DNA of 64,000 nucleotides from Proteus alimentorum (lineage in GTDB: Bacteria; Pseudomonadota; Gammaproteobacteria; Enterobacterales; Enterobacteriaceae), in contig NZ_NBVR01000024.1 of NCBI RefSeq assembly GCF_002607735.1, positions 248,001 through 312,000 on the forward strand, in the 5' to 3' direction. Shown in pieces: positions 38,531 through 48,262 of this stretch (positions are counted from its first letter, which is position 1; each line of letters begins with the position of its first letter). A model generated the notes under the pieces. It saw nothing but the letters and a program-made list of their open reading frames with translations. It searched no databases and was not told the DNA's origin. Both the position numbers and the translations under genes were made by a program.

Positions 38531-40603
38531 TCATCCTTGTTGATGTTGCCAAAGTTTTTTATAAGAACCATCTTTTTTAATCAATTCATTATGTTTCCCT
38601 TCTTCAATTATCTGGCCATTTTCTAATACAATAATGCGGTCACAGTTTTTTATTGTAGAAAGACGATGAGCAATCATAATGACGGTTTTATTTTGAGTTA
38701 TAAGAGGAAGGTTTTTTTCGATTATGGCTTGAGATTCACCATCTAATGCACTAGTGGCTTCATCAAAAATTAAAATCTTAGGTGATGATAATAAGGCTCT
38801 GGCAATGGCAATACGTTGGCGTTGCCCCCCAGATAACGATCTGCCATTTTCAGCAATTAGGGTATCGTATCCCAAAGGAAGTTTTAATATAAACTCATGC
38901 GCACCTGCTAATTTAGCAGCATGAATAACGTCATCTAATGAGGCGGATGGTTGAGTTAAACGGATATTGTCAAAAACGGTTAAATGAAATAAAAAATTCT
39001 CTTGTAATACAAATCCTATTTGTTGACGTAATACTGTGGGAGGAATTTCACAAATAGGCATTCCATCAACCTTAACTAGCCCTAATTGTGGGATATAAAG
39101 TCCTGCGATCATGCGTGCTAATGTGCTTTTCCCTGACCCAGAAGTCCCAACTATACCAATAGTTTCATGCTTTTTAATCACAAGAGAAATTTGCTTTAAA
39201 ATGGGGGACGTATCATGTTGATAATAAAAACTCACATTCTCAAAACTTACTTCACCTTGTAATATGATATTCTTATGCGCTTTTTCTTGTTCTGTCGGGA
39301 GATTAAGAATATCTTGTAAATGATAAATAGCTGTTTTTGTTCTTATATACTTTCCCCAAACTTCTATTGCAGAACTTAAAGGTTGTAAACAGTGATTTAA
39401 TAGCATATTAAAAGCTATTAATTGACCTATGGTCATTGTGAGTGAAATGACTTCAAAAGCACCAAGGCATAAAAGAGTGGCTGTCGTTATTTTTTGCAAA
39501 AATGAAACAATGTATTGGGATAAGTTATCAATATTTTGTAACTTTAAATTTTCATTAGTGAGCTGATGAATTTGCGTATTCCACTGTTGTGTAAAACGTG
39601 GTTCTAATGAAAGACTTTTTATTGTTTCTATGCCTCCTAGCGTTTCTGTTAAAAAAGCACTATTTGTTGCCGAGCATTGATAAAGTTGTTGTACGGTATT
39701 TTCTATTTTAGGTGCAATTAATTTAGCTAATATAAAGTAGAGAGGAATGGTGGTAAGAAATATTAATGTTAACTTTAATGACAAATATGCCATAACGAAT
39801 AGAAAAATAAAGATAAATGAGAAGTCAACCAATAACATCAATAAGGTTTTTGTTATAAATTCTCGAATAATATCGAGCTCTTTTACTCGAGTGACAATAA
39901 TACCGGTTTGGCGAGACTTAAAGTAACTAATAGGTAGTTTGAATAAATGATGAGTTAATTTTAAACTCAGTAACATATCAATTTTATTGGCAGTATGATG
40001 ATAAATATACTCTCTTATTCCCTGAAGGACGGATCCTGAAATAGCGACAAAAATAAGACCTATTACCAATACATCAAGTGTAGATAAAGCTTGATGTATA
40101 ATAACTTTATCCATAATTATTTGTGTAACAAGCGGTGAGGCAAGTGCTAGCAATTGAAGAATTAACGAGTAAAATAAAACACGTTGAAAGTGTGAACGAT
40201 ATTTCATAAAAGTAGGAATAAACCAAGAAATATCAAAAAAATGCTTTTCCGCAAAATCGAGATAATAATAATGATGAACACTGTTTTTTATTAACGTCTC
40301 TTTACTCCATGTTTCCATTTGGTCAGTTTGTAGATCATAAATTAGAAATTCATTATCATTATATTTTAAAATAATAAATGTGTTTTCTGAATCATCTGAA
40401 AATATAACTGGATAATATAGTTGTTTTTTAAAAACATGATGGATGCTTTTTTTCTTTAGTTTGAAAGCGTAGGTTTTTTCTAATGATGAGATAGTGTTAT
40501 TATATTTATTATGAATTGAATTTTCATTTTTTAATTGTTTTCCTGATAGTTTCAGAATGGTATTGATGCTTTTTATAATTTTGGGGTTTTCTCTATTTTT
40601 CAT
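38531..40603 (-). CDS. rtxB: Type I secretion ABC transporter RtxB
   Basis: RtxB is the first gene of the secretion operon and the HlyB-type exporter partner of RtxE. The 690-residue protein starts with a divergent C39-like domain without a catalytic Cys (about 1-130), so it should not cleave leaders, as expected for RTX exporters with uncleaved C-terminal signals. The membrane domain spans about 145-435. The ATPase domain has Walker A GTSGSGKS near 485, LSGGQRQR, and ILIFDEATSALDGES. The operon sits between serA and fau, which are neighbours in E. coli, so the three genes were inserted there. The promoter should lie in 40604-40690. Confidence 0.9.
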   Translation of the reverse strand: MKNRENPKIIKSINTILKLSGKQLKNENSIHNKYNNTISSLEKTYAFKLKKKSIHHVFKKQLYYPVIFSDDSENTFIILKYNDNEFLIYDLQTDQMETWSKETLIKNSVHHYYYLDFAEKHFFDISWFIPTFMKYRSHFQRVLFYSLILQLLALASPLVTQIIMDKVIIHQALSTLDVLVIGLIFVAISGSVLQGIREYIYHHTANKIDMLLSLKLTHHLFKLPISYFKSRQTGIIVTRVKELDIIREFITKTLLMLLVDFSFIFIFLFVMAYLSLKLTLIFLTTIPLYFILAKLIAPKIENTVQQLYQCSATNSAFLTETLGGIETIKSLSLEPRFTQQWNTQIHQLTNENLKLQNIDNLSQYIVSFLQKITTATLLCLGAFEVISLTMTIGQLIAFNMLLNHCLQPLSSAIEVWGKYIRTKTAIYHLQDILNLPTEQEKAHKNIILQGEVSFENVSFYYQHDTSPILKQISLVIKKHETIGIVGTSGSGKSTLARMIAGLYIPQLGLVKVDGMPICEIPPTVLRQQIGFVLQENFLFHLTVFDNIRLTQPSASLDDVIHAAKLAGAHEFILKLPLGYDTLIAENGRSLSGGQRQRIAIARALLSSPKILIFDEATSALDGESQAIIEKNLPLITQNKTVIMIAHRLSTIKNCDRIIVLENGQIIEEGKHNELIKKDGSYKKLWQHQQG

Positions 40604-40691
40604 CTTAGATACAGTTTGGTTAAAAATAGAGATTTAAACGAATCAAGTCAGATAATGATATAAAAAAACAAAGATGATGGAAAAATAAAAC

Positions 40692-41291
40692 TTAATTATT
40701 AAAACTCCATATTTTATTGGGTGTAATAATTTCAGGCAATGGTATATCCCAATCTGCACTTGGCAATGGCTTAACTTGTTGGCAAGTATGTGCAAGCCCC
40801 ATAGGATAAAATGACTGCTGTTGCCAATTTTCTAATGTTCTATCATAAAAGCCACCTCCCATACCGAGCCGCTGACCGAATTCATCAAAAGCAACAAGTG
40901 GCGTAAAGATAATATCAATATCAGATATTGGAATAATGTTATTCACATTGAGTGGCGGTTCAAAAATATTAAAGCGATTTTTTACTAATTGAGTGGTTGG
41001 GTCATAACGTAAAAAAAGTAAATGATGGCGATGAAAAGGGTGTAATACCGGTAAGCAAACCTGTTTATTTAATACCCATAGCTGGGTGATCAAAGGTGAT
41101 GTATCAATTTCACCATCAAAAGAAAGAAACAGTGCGATCGTCTGCGCTTGTTTGATTTTTGGGTGAGAGAGAACCTGTTCGCATAATTGTTCAGCTGCCT
41201 GCTGTTGCTCGTCTAATGTAAGTAAACGGCGTTTTTGGCGAATAGCTTTGCGGATTTCATCTCTTTGCTGAAAAAGTGAAGTATGCGTCAT
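40692..41291 (-). CDS. fau: 5-formyltetrahydrofolate cyclo-ligase
   Basis: This enzyme (also called YgfA) converts 5-formyltetrahydrofolate to 5,10-methenyltetrahydrofolate using ATP. The 199-residue protein has a basic N-terminal helix (RKAIRQKRR) and the signature GMGGGFYDRTL near residue 145 that binds ATP and Mg. It lies downstream of the 6S RNA on the same strand, as in most enterobacteria, where ssrS and fau are co-transcribed. Here a strong terminator lies between them, 110 bases before the start codon. Confidence 0.94.
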   Translation of the reverse strand: MTHTSLFQQRDEIRKAIRQKRRLLTLDEQQQAAEQLCEQVLSHPKIKQAQTIALFLSFDGEIDTSPLITQLWVLNKQVCLPVLHPFHRHHLLFLRYDPTTQLVKNRFNIFEPPLNVNNIIPISDIDIIFTPLVAFDEFGQRLGMGGGFYDRTLENWQQQSFYPMGLAHTCQQVKPLPSADWDIPLPEIITPNKIWSFNN

Positions 41292-41402
41292 TCATCAATC
41301 CATCAATAAGTGGTTGGTATTAAGTAGAAACCATCATTTTAATCAATTTATCACACTTTAGAGGTAAGAATGCGAAGAAGTTGAAGATAGGAGAATAGAG
41401 GC

Positions 41403-41457
41403 ATAAAAAAAGTTCTAAACATTAAGTAGTTACAAAATACCTAATGTTTAGAACTTT
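41403..41457 (-). terminator. Strong terminator between ssrS and fau
   Basis: AAAGTTCTAAACATTA at 41409-41424 and its exact complement at 41442-41457 give a 16-pair stem, extendable by three pairs past one mismatch. On the minus strand it ends in seven T residues. It lies directly after the 3' end of 6S RNA and could end most transcripts before fau. Confidence 0.85.
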
Positions 41458-41461
41458 AGTA

Positions 41462-41645
41462 GAGGTCTCCAAGATGCCGCCGCAAGCTGTAACCCTTGAA
41501 CCCATGGTCCAAGGTGAACATAGTGTTGCTGCCATTAGGCTGCCTGAACGAATCGGGTATGCTCACAAGCAACAGATCACCACGTTCTATGTGTTTCGAA
41601 TATCGGCTCAGGGGACTGGCCCGCTGGCAAACATCTCAGAGAAAT
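41462..41645 (-). ncRNA. ssrS: 6S RNA
   Basis: 6S RNA binds the sigma-70 RNA polymerase holoenzyme by mimicking an open promoter and damps transcription in stationary phase. On the minus strand the 5' end reads ATTTCTCTGAGATG, followed by GCGGGCCAGTCCCCTGAGCC, and the 3' part has TTCAAGGGTTACAG and GGCGGCATCTTGGAGA, all as in E. coli ssrS. The ends pair to form the closing stem. The length of about 184 bases equals the E. coli RNA. The 5' end is placed by alignment with E. coli. It lies between zapA and fau as in other enterobacteria. Open frames crossing it are artefacts. Confidence 0.95.
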
Positions 41646-41754
41646 TTGGTGGGTGCGTTAAGCACCTTATCTATGGACTATTGTATTATTTTAATTGTAG
41701 AAAGCAACCTATTATCTGTGAATTTCGTGGTGTACGCATGCTTTCTGAACAAAT

Positions 41755-42084
41755 CTACTTCGCAGTTGAAAAAGTGCGATCATGGTGCTTGCCTTGATCG
41801 TGTAAAGCTTGTTCAATAGATTGTTGTAGCATTTTTATTTTCTCTTCCATGTTGTAGGCATAGTCTCTGGTTTTTAACTTTTCTTCTGCCAACTCATGAC
41901 TCATATTTAATGCCACGATAAAAATTAAGTGCTCTGTATTGGAAACACCACTGCGTTCTTTGAGATCTTGTAATCGTTGTTCCAGTTCAGCAGCAGAAGC
42001 CAGTAAAGCATCTCTTTGTTCTGGTGGGCAATTGACACGTAATGAGCGCCCAAAAATTTGAAGATCAACGGGTTGTGCGGACAT
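41755..42084 (-). CDS. zapA: Cell division protein ZapA
   Basis: ZapA binds FtsZ and promotes bundling of protofilaments at the division site; with zapD this window holds two Z-ring-associated proteins. The 109-residue product has the E. coli length. The globular head starts [20 protein letters not shown] and is followed by the [17 protein letters not shown] segment and a C-terminal coiled coil used for dimerisation. The gene is divergent from ygfB, with 176 bases between the two starts. Confidence 0.96.
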   Translation of the reverse strand: MSAQPVDLQIFGRSLRVNCPPEQRDALLASAAELEQRLQDLKERSGVSNTEHLIFIVALNMSHELAEEKLKTRDYAYNMEEKIKMLQQSIEQALHDQGKHHDRTFSTAK

Positions 42085-42260
42085 GATTCCTTCCTGACAT
42101 AAAATCTGTGCTACGTGTTTAGTAGTGTATACGGTTATAACGCTGTATTAAACGCTATTACTGCAAAAATTCCAATGATTAACATGGCTTAACTGGTACA
42201 GCGACTTCTATTGATGGTAGCATATCTTGAACTATTCCCCTAAATGCGACGTTTATTCTT

Positions 42261-42839
42261 ATGTCAAAACAGAACACATTACCGAATTATCAAACTATTG
42301 ATGCATTATTACAGCAACATACAGTACCTTTAACCGCAGCTGAAATGCATGGTTTGATTACAGGATTTATTTGCGGTGCAGTGCGCGATAGCAGTTGGAA
42401 AACCTTATTACACGACTTGACCAATGAAGGTTTAGCTTTTCCTAAAACGCTATCAGAGCCACTTGAAGAGCTTTATCACATCACCTATGAACAGCTCGAT
42501 GACAGTGTGTTCAACTTCTCTATGCTAGTGCCTGACGAATCTGAATCTGTTTTTTCAAGAGCCGATGCTCTTGCGGGTTGGGTTAATCATTTTCTTTTAG
42601 GTCTGGGTGTTGCTCAACCTAAGTTGTCTGATCATAAAGAGTTGACTGAAGTGATTACTGATCTTCGTAATATTGGTGCGCTAGGTTACGAAGAAGACGA
42701 AAACCAAGATGAACTTGAAGATGCACTTGAAGAAGTCAGTGAATATGTAAAAGTATCCGTTCAACTTTGTTATATCACTTTTGTCGCACCAAAAGACAAA
42801 GGAAATAACGAGCAAAATGATCAACGTGTACTACATTAA
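42261..42839 (+). CDS. ygfB: UPF0149 family protein YgfB
   Basis: This is a conserved cytoplasmic protein of 192 residues. It has the family's N-terminal alpha-helical domain (LTAAEMHGLITGFICG) and a C-terminal acidic segment rich in Glu and Asp (LEDALEEVSEYVKV). In Pseudomonas a YgfB relative influences amidase expression, but a role in enterobacteria is not established. It is the first gene of the ygfB-pepP-ubiH-ubiI run, as in E. coli. Forty-odd bases separate it from pepP. Confidence 0.93.
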   Translation: MSKQNTLPNYQTIDALLQQHTVPLTAAEMHGLITGFICGAVRDSSWKTLLHDLTNEGLAFPKTLSEPLEELYHITYEQLDDSVFNFSMLVPDESESVFSRADALAGWVNHFLLGLGVAQPKLSDHKELTEVITDLRNIGALGYEEDENQDELEDALEEVSEYVKVSVQLCYITFVAPKDKGNNEQNDQRVLH

Positions 42840-42890
42840 TTTCATCATTAATTAGATAACCATAAAGATAAATGAAAGACAGGAGTGGGT

Positions 42891-44201
42891 ATGAATAAGC
42901 AAGAATTTTTATCCCGTCGTCAGGCATTATTAGCTCAAATGAAGCCTGCGAGTGCGGCTATTTTTTTCGCCGCACCACCAGCGCAACGTAATGCGGATAG
43001 TGAGTATCCTTATCGCCAACATAGTGATTTCCTTTATCTAACTGGTTTCAGCGAGCCTGAAGCTATTCTTGTGCTGATTAAAAGTGATGAAACACATAAT
43101 CATAGTGTGCTTTTTAATCGCGTTAGAGATTTAACCGCTGAAATTTGGTTTGGTCGTCGCCTTGGACAAGAAGCTGCACCTGAAAAATTAGGTGTTGATA
43201 AGGCACTACCTTATGAAGATGTGAGTGAACAACTTTACCAATTATTAAACGGATTAGATGTTGTTTATCATGCTCAAGGTGAATATGCGTTTGCTGATGA
43301 AATCGTTTTTAGTGCATTAGAAACGTTAAGAAAAGGCTCTCGTCGTAACTTAAAAGCACCACAAACTATCATTGATTGGCGTCCAATTGTTCATGAACAA
43401 CGCCTATTTAAATCTGATTTTGAACTTGAATTACTGCGTAAAGCTGGAAAAATTACCGCATTAGCACATACGCGTGCGATGCAAAAATGCCAGCCGGGTA
43501 TGTATGAATATCAACTTCAAGGTGAGATTGAACATGAGTTTGTCTCTCATGGTGCGCGTTTCCCTTCTTATAACAGCATTGTCGGCAGTGGTGAAAATGG
43601 GTGTATTTTGCACTACACCGAAAACGAAACCAAAATGCGTGATGGGGATTTAGTTCTTATTGATGCAGGCTGTGAATATGAAGGTTATGCTGGTGATATC
43701 ACTCGTACTTTCCCTGTTAATGGTAAATTTAGCCGTCAACAACGCGAAATTTATGACATTGTCTTAAAATCCATCAATGTTTCTTTGGAATTGTACAAAC
43801 CTGGTACAAGTATCAAAGAAGTCACTGAGCATGTCGTGTATATCATGGTCGAAGGACTGGTTAAACTGGGCATTATGCACGGTGAAATCGAGCATCTTAT
43901 TGAAACAAAAGCTTATCAGCGTTTCTTTATGCATAGCTTAAGCCATTGGCTAGGCCTTGATGTTCATGATGTTGGGCATTATGGCACCGAGCGTGACCGT
44001 ATTTTAGAGCCGGGCATGGTACTAACCATTGAACCGGGAATTTACATTGCGCCAGATGCCGATGTGCCACAAGAGTATCGTGGTATTGGTATTCGCATTG
44101 AAGATGACATTGTTATCACAGAAACAGGCAATGAGAATTTAACGGCATCAGTCGTTAAAGATCCTGATGAAATTGAAGCTCTGATGGCAGGAAAAATTTA
44201 A
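42891..44201 (+). CDS. pepP: Xaa-Pro aminopeptidase
   Basis: PepP is a manganese enzyme that removes N-terminal residues preceding proline. The start at 42891 is chosen because AGGAG lies five bases upstream and gives the family N-terminus (436 residues); a GTG at 42885 would add two residues. The N-terminal AMP_N domain is followed by the pita-bread catalytic domain with the metal ligands in IDAGCEYEGYAGDITRTFP, HSLSHWLGLDVHDVG, LTIEPGIY and RIEDDI. It lies 13 bases upstream of ubiH, so the two are co-transcribed. Confidence 0.95.
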   Translation: MNKQEFLSRRQALLAQMKPASAAIFFAAPPAQRNADSEYPYRQHSDFLYLTGFSEPEAILVLIKSDETHNHSVLFNRVRDLTAEIWFGRRLGQEAAPEKLGVDKALPYEDVSEQLYQLLNGLDVVYHAQGEYAFADEIVFSALETLRKGSRRNLKAPQTIIDWRPIVHEQRLFKSDFELELLRKAGKITALAHTRAMQKCQPGMYEYQLQGEIEHEFVSHGARFPSYNSIVGSGENGCILHYTENETKMRDGDLVLIDAGCEYEGYAGDITRTFPVNGKFSRQQREIYDIVLKSINVSLELYKPGTSIKEVTEHVVYIMVEGLVKLGIMHGEIEHLIETKAYQRFFMHSLSHWLGLDVHDVGHYGTERDRILEPGMVLTIEPGIYIAPDADVPQEYRGIGIRIEDDIVITETGNENLTASVVKDPDEIEALMAGKI

Positions 44202-44214
44202 GGCTAAAATCAGC

Positions 44215-45387
44215 ATGAATGTGATTATTGTGGGTGGTGGAATGGCAGGTGCGACATTAGCACTTGCACTCTCTACATTAAATAAAGGTAAGATTTCAAT
44301 TTCGCTAATTGAAGCAAGAGAGCCTGACAATGGGCACCCAGGGTTTGATGCAAGAGCGATTGCATTAGCACATGGAACAGCGAAACGGTTAGAGCAGATC
44401 GGGCTTTGGTCAACATTAAAACCTTTTGTCACTCCCATTAATCATGTTCATGTCTCTGATAAAGGTCATTGTGGTTTTGTTAATATTCATGCACAAGACT
44501 ATGATATCTCAGCACTGGGTTATGTTATTGAATTGCATGATGCAGGGCGACAGCTTTTTGCGAAATTAAAAAAACAATCTAATATCACGCTTTATTGTCC
44601 CGCTAAAGTTGAACAGGTTCAACGTAATATCAATTCTGTTGAGGTAACACTTGATGATGGTACGCAATTATCGAGTGATTTATTGATTGCCGCTGATGGT
44701 ACCAACTCACCTATTGGCCATCAGTGCCATATTCAATGGCAACGAGAGCCTTATCATCAAGTGGCTGTGATTGCTAATGTCAAAACGCAAATCGATCCTC
44801 AAGGGAAAGCTTTTGAGCGCTTTACTGAATTTGGCCCATTAGCCCTATTACCAATGAGCGAAGGGCGTAGTTCATTAGTATGGTGTCATCCTATTGATAA
44901 ATTGGATGAAGTTTCACAGTGGGATGATAAAACAACCATCGCACATTTACAGCGTGATTTTGGCTGGCGTCTAGGGAAGATCGAGCATATTGGCAAGCGA
45001 AATTGTTACCCTTTAGCACTACAAAAAGCCAATCAAATAATTGGTCATCGCTTAGCGTTAGTTGGAAATGCCTCGCAAACACTTCATCCTATTGCAGGAC
45101 AAGGTTTTAACCTTGGTTTACGTGATGTTATGGCACTCGCCAATACAGTCACCCAAGCGATTAATGCCAATACTGATATTGGTAGTTATCGAGTGCTCTC
45201 TCAATATCAACAAATTCGCCAACAAGATAGAGAAAAAACCATCTCTATTACTGATGGGTTGGTAAAAGTGTTTGCAAATCGTTGTGCACCATTGATTGTT
45301 TCTCGCAATTTAGGGTTAATGACGATGGAATTGTTCCCAATGATGAGAGATAAGTTGGCGCATCAAACACTTGGCTGGACAGACTAG
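44215..45387 (+). CDS. ubiH: 2-octaprenyl-6-methoxyphenol hydroxylase UbiH
   Basis: UbiH is the FAD mono-oxygenase acting at C1 of the ring in ubiquinone synthesis under aerobic conditions. The 390-residue protein starts with the FAD motif GGGMAGATLA, has the DG motif (AADGTNSP) near residue 160, and the second FAD segment GNASQTLHPIAGQGFNLG, where UbiH proteins typically have GNAAQ. It shares fold and motifs with the neighbour ubiI. The stop codon is the left arm of a small inverted repeat that runs into the gap before ubiI. Confidence 0.94.
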   Translation: MNVIIVGGGMAGATLALALSTLNKGKISISLIEAREPDNGHPGFDARAIALAHGTAKRLEQIGLWSTLKPFVTPINHVHVSDKGHCGFVNIHAQDYDISALGYVIELHDAGRQLFAKLKKQSNITLYCPAKVEQVQRNINSVEVTLDDGTQLSSDLLIAADGTNSPIGHQCHIQWQREPYHQVAVIANVKTQIDPQGKAFERFTEFGPLALLPMSEGRSSLVWCHPIDKLDEVSQWDDKTTIAHLQRDFGWRLGKIEHIGKRNCYPLALQKANQIIGHRLALVGNASQTLHPIAGQGFNLGLRDVMALANTVTQAINANTDIGSYRVLSQYQQIRQQDREKTISITDGLVKVFANRCAPLIVSRNLGLMTMELFPMMRDKLAHQTLGWTD

Positions 45388-45454
45388 AGCGTGTTGATCT
45401 TTGATGGTCAATTTTTTTGTTGTAAAAATAAGCAGAAAAGAACGGCGCGCTCTA
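45385..45454. repeat. Small inverted repeat between ubiH and ubiI
   Basis: TAGAGCG at 45385-45391 (its first three bases are the ubiH stop codon) is repeated inverted as CGCTCTA at 45448-45454, enclosing 56 bases. It resembles the ends of a short non-coding repeat element but a single copy cannot prove this. Confidence 0.3.
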
Positions 45455-45483
45455 AAATAATCGCTTTTTAGGATACTTTTATT

Positions 45484-46719
45484 ATGAAATCATTTGATGT
45501 TGTTATTGCTGGTGGTGGAATGGTTGGGCTTGCATTAGCCAGCGGATTACACGGGTGTGGATTACGGATAGCGATAATAGAAAATCACCCAGTAACGAAA
45601 CTTTTTCACCCACAAGATGATTTTTCATTACGGGTATCTGCTATTAATACAGCCAGTGAGATGTTGCTGAAAAAATTAGGTGTTTGGGAAAATTTACAAG
45701 CATTACGAACTGCACCTTATCAAGGTATGGAAGTTTGGGATCAAGATAGCTTTGGCCGCATTGAGTTTTCAGCCCAAAAAGAAGGATTCAGTCACTTAGG
45801 TTCTATTATCGAAAATAACCTTATTCGTGAAGTACTTTGGCAAAAATGTGAAAGCCATAGTGATATTACCTTCTATTCATCAACGCAAATTGAGCGTGTG
45901 GTATGGGGGGAAAATGATGCATTTATTACCCTTAATGACGGTGAAATGTTGACGGCAAGACTCGTTGTCGGAGCTGATGGGGCTAATTCATGGTTACGTA
46001 AACACGCAGATATTCCCCTCACTTTTTGGGACTATGAACATCATGCTTTAGTTGCCACTATTCGTACTGAACAACCTCATGAAAATGTTGCGCGTCAAGT
46101 CTTTCATGGCGAAGGTATTTTAGCGTTTCTGCCTCTTTTTGATCCTCATACTTGTTCTATTGTTTGGTCTTTACCAAGTAACCTCGCTGAACGTTATCAA
46201 AATGCAGAAAAAAACCTATTTGAGCGCACACTAGGTGTAACCTTTGATATGCGTTTAGGCCAATGTGAGTTAATCAGTGATCGCATGACCATACCATTGA
46301 CAGGTCGTTATGCTCGCCAATTTGCTGCTCCTCGTTTAGCATTATTAGGCGATGCTGCTCATACTATCCATCCTTTAGCTGGACAAGGTGTTAACCTTGG
46401 TTTTATGGATGTTGCAGAGTTAATCGGAGAGATCCGTCGCTTAAAAGCAGAAGGTAAAGATTTTGGTGAATATCTCTATTTGAGACGATTTGAGCGCCGT
46501 CGCAAACATGCTGCTGCTGTAATGTTGGCCAGTATGCAAGGATTCCGTGAACTTTTTGCTGGCAATAATCCCGTTAAAAAGCTGGTTAGGGATATCGGCC
46601 TTTCGTTAGCAGATAGTTTACCAGGGGTAAAACCTAAGTTACTTGAGCAAGCAATGGGACTTTCTGATTTACCAGAATGGCTAAGTGATAAAAATTTCAC
46701 TTCAGTTGAAAAAATCTAA
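45484..46719 (+). CDS. ubiI: 2-octaprenylphenol hydroxylase UbiI
   Basis: UbiI (formerly VisC) hydroxylates C5 of the ring in ubiquinone synthesis. The 411-residue protein has the N-terminal FAD motif GGGMVGLALA, the GADGANSWLR motif near 160, and the GDAAHTIHPLAGQGVNLG segment near 290. The order pepP-ubiH-ubiI is the same as in E. coli. The gene is 96 bases after ubiH and may be read from the same promoter. Both hydroxylases need oxygen, so the pair serves aerobic respiration. Confidence 0.94.
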   Translation: MKSFDVVIAGGGMVGLALASGLHGCGLRIAIIENHPVTKLFHPQDDFSLRVSAINTASEMLLKKLGVWENLQALRTAPYQGMEVWDQDSFGRIEFSAQKEGFSHLGSIIENNLIREVLWQKCESHSDITFYSSTQIERVVWGENDAFITLNDGEMLTARLVVGADGANSWLRKHADIPLTFWDYEHHALVATIRTEQPHENVARQVFHGEGILAFLPLFDPHTCSIVWSLPSNLAERYQNAEKNLFERTLGVTFDMRLGQCELISDRMTIPLTGRYARQFAAPRLALLGDAAHTIHPLAGQGVNLGFMDVAELIGEIRRLKAEGKDFGEYLYLRRFERRRKHAAAVMLASMQGFRELFAGNNPVKKLVRDIGLSLADSLPGVKPKLLEQAMGLSDLPEWLSDKNFTSVEKI

Positions 46720-47133
46720 TTCCTCTCTTATTTCACATTACTTTTATTTATATCTGGCTGAAGAAATAGAACTAAAAAAATCTATTTTTTCAGTCTATTC
46801 TTTGCACTAATTCCTTTTTTTTAGTAATTCCTCGCTAAAAATGAGCGCTGATACGCATAATTGCAATCATTAGTTCTGCATACCCATATGTCTACATTAT
46901 GATTAAGAGACACAATACCCTATTTTAACTTATGGTTTATTTTTTCTCACAATGCTAAGTTCAAGGGGATGGTATCGTTTGCGTTGTACGTTAATTGCTC
47001 GCATTTGTTAAATCCATGTTTAAAAATAAACTTAAGCTTGAGATTAACACTATGATTTTAAATCAAGTTTAATTTTATATTTAACAAATCGCGTTCTCTG
47101 AATAATCTAAAGTAAAAGTAGAAAGAGGGAAGA
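46720..47133. other. Non-coding region upstream of gcvT
   Basis: No gene is seen in these 414 bases, which are AT-rich. The region should contain the gcv promoter and its GcvA, Lrp and PurR control sites, as in E. coli, but I cannot assign single sites with confidence. A weak direct repeat (ACTAATTCC and AGTAATTCC) occurs near 46808-46830. Confidence 0.45.
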
Positions 47134-48228
47134 ATGGCAAAACAGACTCCGTTGTATGATGAGCACGTAGCCTGCGGTGCTCGTATGGTCGATTTTCATG
47201 GTTGGATGATGCCACTGCATTATGGCTCTCAAATAGATGAACATCATATTGTACGTCGTGATGCCGGTATGTTTGATGTTTCTCATATGACCATTGTTGA
47301 CTTACATGGCTCACAAGTTAAAGATTTTCTACGTTATTTATTAGCGAATGATATCGCTAAACTCACCGAAAAAGGTAAGGCGCTTTATACCGGTATGCTC
47401 AATGCATCTGGCGGTGTCATTGATGATCTTATCGTCTACTATTTTGATGACTCTTTCTATCGCCTCGTTGTGAACTCTGCTACTCGTGAGAAAGATCTGG
47501 CATGGATTGAGCAACATGCTGCCGATTATGTCGTTGATATCACTGTTCGTGATGATTTGGCTCTTATTGCCGTTCAAGGCCCTCATGCACAAGAAAAAAC
47601 CCAACGCTTATTAACTGAGCAGCAACGCCAAGTTGTTTCTGCCATGAAGCCTTTCTATGGTGTAGAGCTTGGTGATTTGTTTATTGCAACAACGGGCTAT
47701 ACCGGTGAAGCCGGCTATGAAATCGCAATGCCAAAAGAGCAAGCCGTCGATTTTTGGAAAAAATTATTAGCTGTGGGCGTTAAACCCGCAGGATTAGGTG
47801 CAAGAGACACATTGCGTTTAGAAGCGGGAATGAACCTATATAGCCAAGAGATGGATGAAACGATTAATCCACTTGAAGCAAATATGGGATGGACGATTGC
47901 ATGGGCGCCAGAAGATCGTCAATTTATTGGTCGAGAAGCATTAGAAAAATTACGCGCAATAGGCACAGATAAACTTGTTGGTCTTGTAATGCGAGAGAAA
48001 GGTGTGTTGCGTGCTGGCACTGCCGTACACTTTACTGATGATTTAGGTGAATTAAGAGAAGGTATTATTACAAGTGGTACTTTTTCGCCTACATTAGGTT
48101 TTAGTATTGCATTAGCAAGAGTTCCTGCTGGTATAAAAGATAGCGCAATTGTATTAATGCGTAATCGTGAGATGCCAGTGGAAGTGGTAAAACCTGGTTT
48201 TGTTCGCTCAGGTAAAGCATTGGTATAG
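47134..48228 (+). CDS. gcvT: Glycine cleavage system T protein (aminomethyltransferase)
   Basis: GcvT moves the aminomethyl carbon from the H protein to tetrahydrofolate and releases ammonia. The 364-residue protein has the N-terminal folate-binding domain with the [19 protein letters not shown] segment and the FDVSHM motif, and a C-terminal domain ending in [10 protein letters not shown]. It is the first gene of gcvT-gcvH-gcvP; the H gene starts 34 bases later. Its fold relative YgfZ is encoded a few kilobases downstream. Confidence 0.96.
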   Translation: MAKQTPLYDEHVACGARMVDFHGWMMPLHYGSQIDEHHIVRRDAGMFDVSHMTIVDLHGSQVKDFLRYLLANDIAKLTEKGKALYTGMLNASGGVIDDLIVYYFDDSFYRLVVNSATREKDLAWIEQHAADYVVDITVRDDLALIAVQGPHAQEKTQRLLTEQQRQVVSAMKPFYGVELGDLFIATTGYTGEAGYEIAMPKEQAVDFWKKLLAVGVKPAGLGARDTLRLEAGMNLYSQEMDETINPLEANMGWTIAWAPEDRQFIGREALEKLRAIGTDKLVGLVMREKGVLRAGTAVHFTDDLGELREGIITSGTFSPTLGFSIALARVPAGIKDSAIVLMRNREMPVEVVKPGFVRSGKALV

Positions 48229-48262
48229 CACGCACAATTATTTTAAATGGAGAGTAAGGTCA

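Noticed and set aside
35039..40603. Bacteriocin-type exporter with C39 peptidase activity
   Set aside because: Both ABC proteins have C39-like N-termini without the catalytic Cys, and the gene order B-D-E matches MARTX exporters.
41444..41819. Two overlapping plus-strand open frames of 107-117 codons
   Set aside because: They lie across the 6S RNA gene on the other strand, and have no family resemblance or ribosome sites; the sequence is explained by ssrS and the end of zapA.
48200..48262. N-terminal extension of GcvH by 21 residues overlapping gcvT
   Set aside because: The ATG at 48263 has a ribosome site and matches the family start; the extension has no counterpart.
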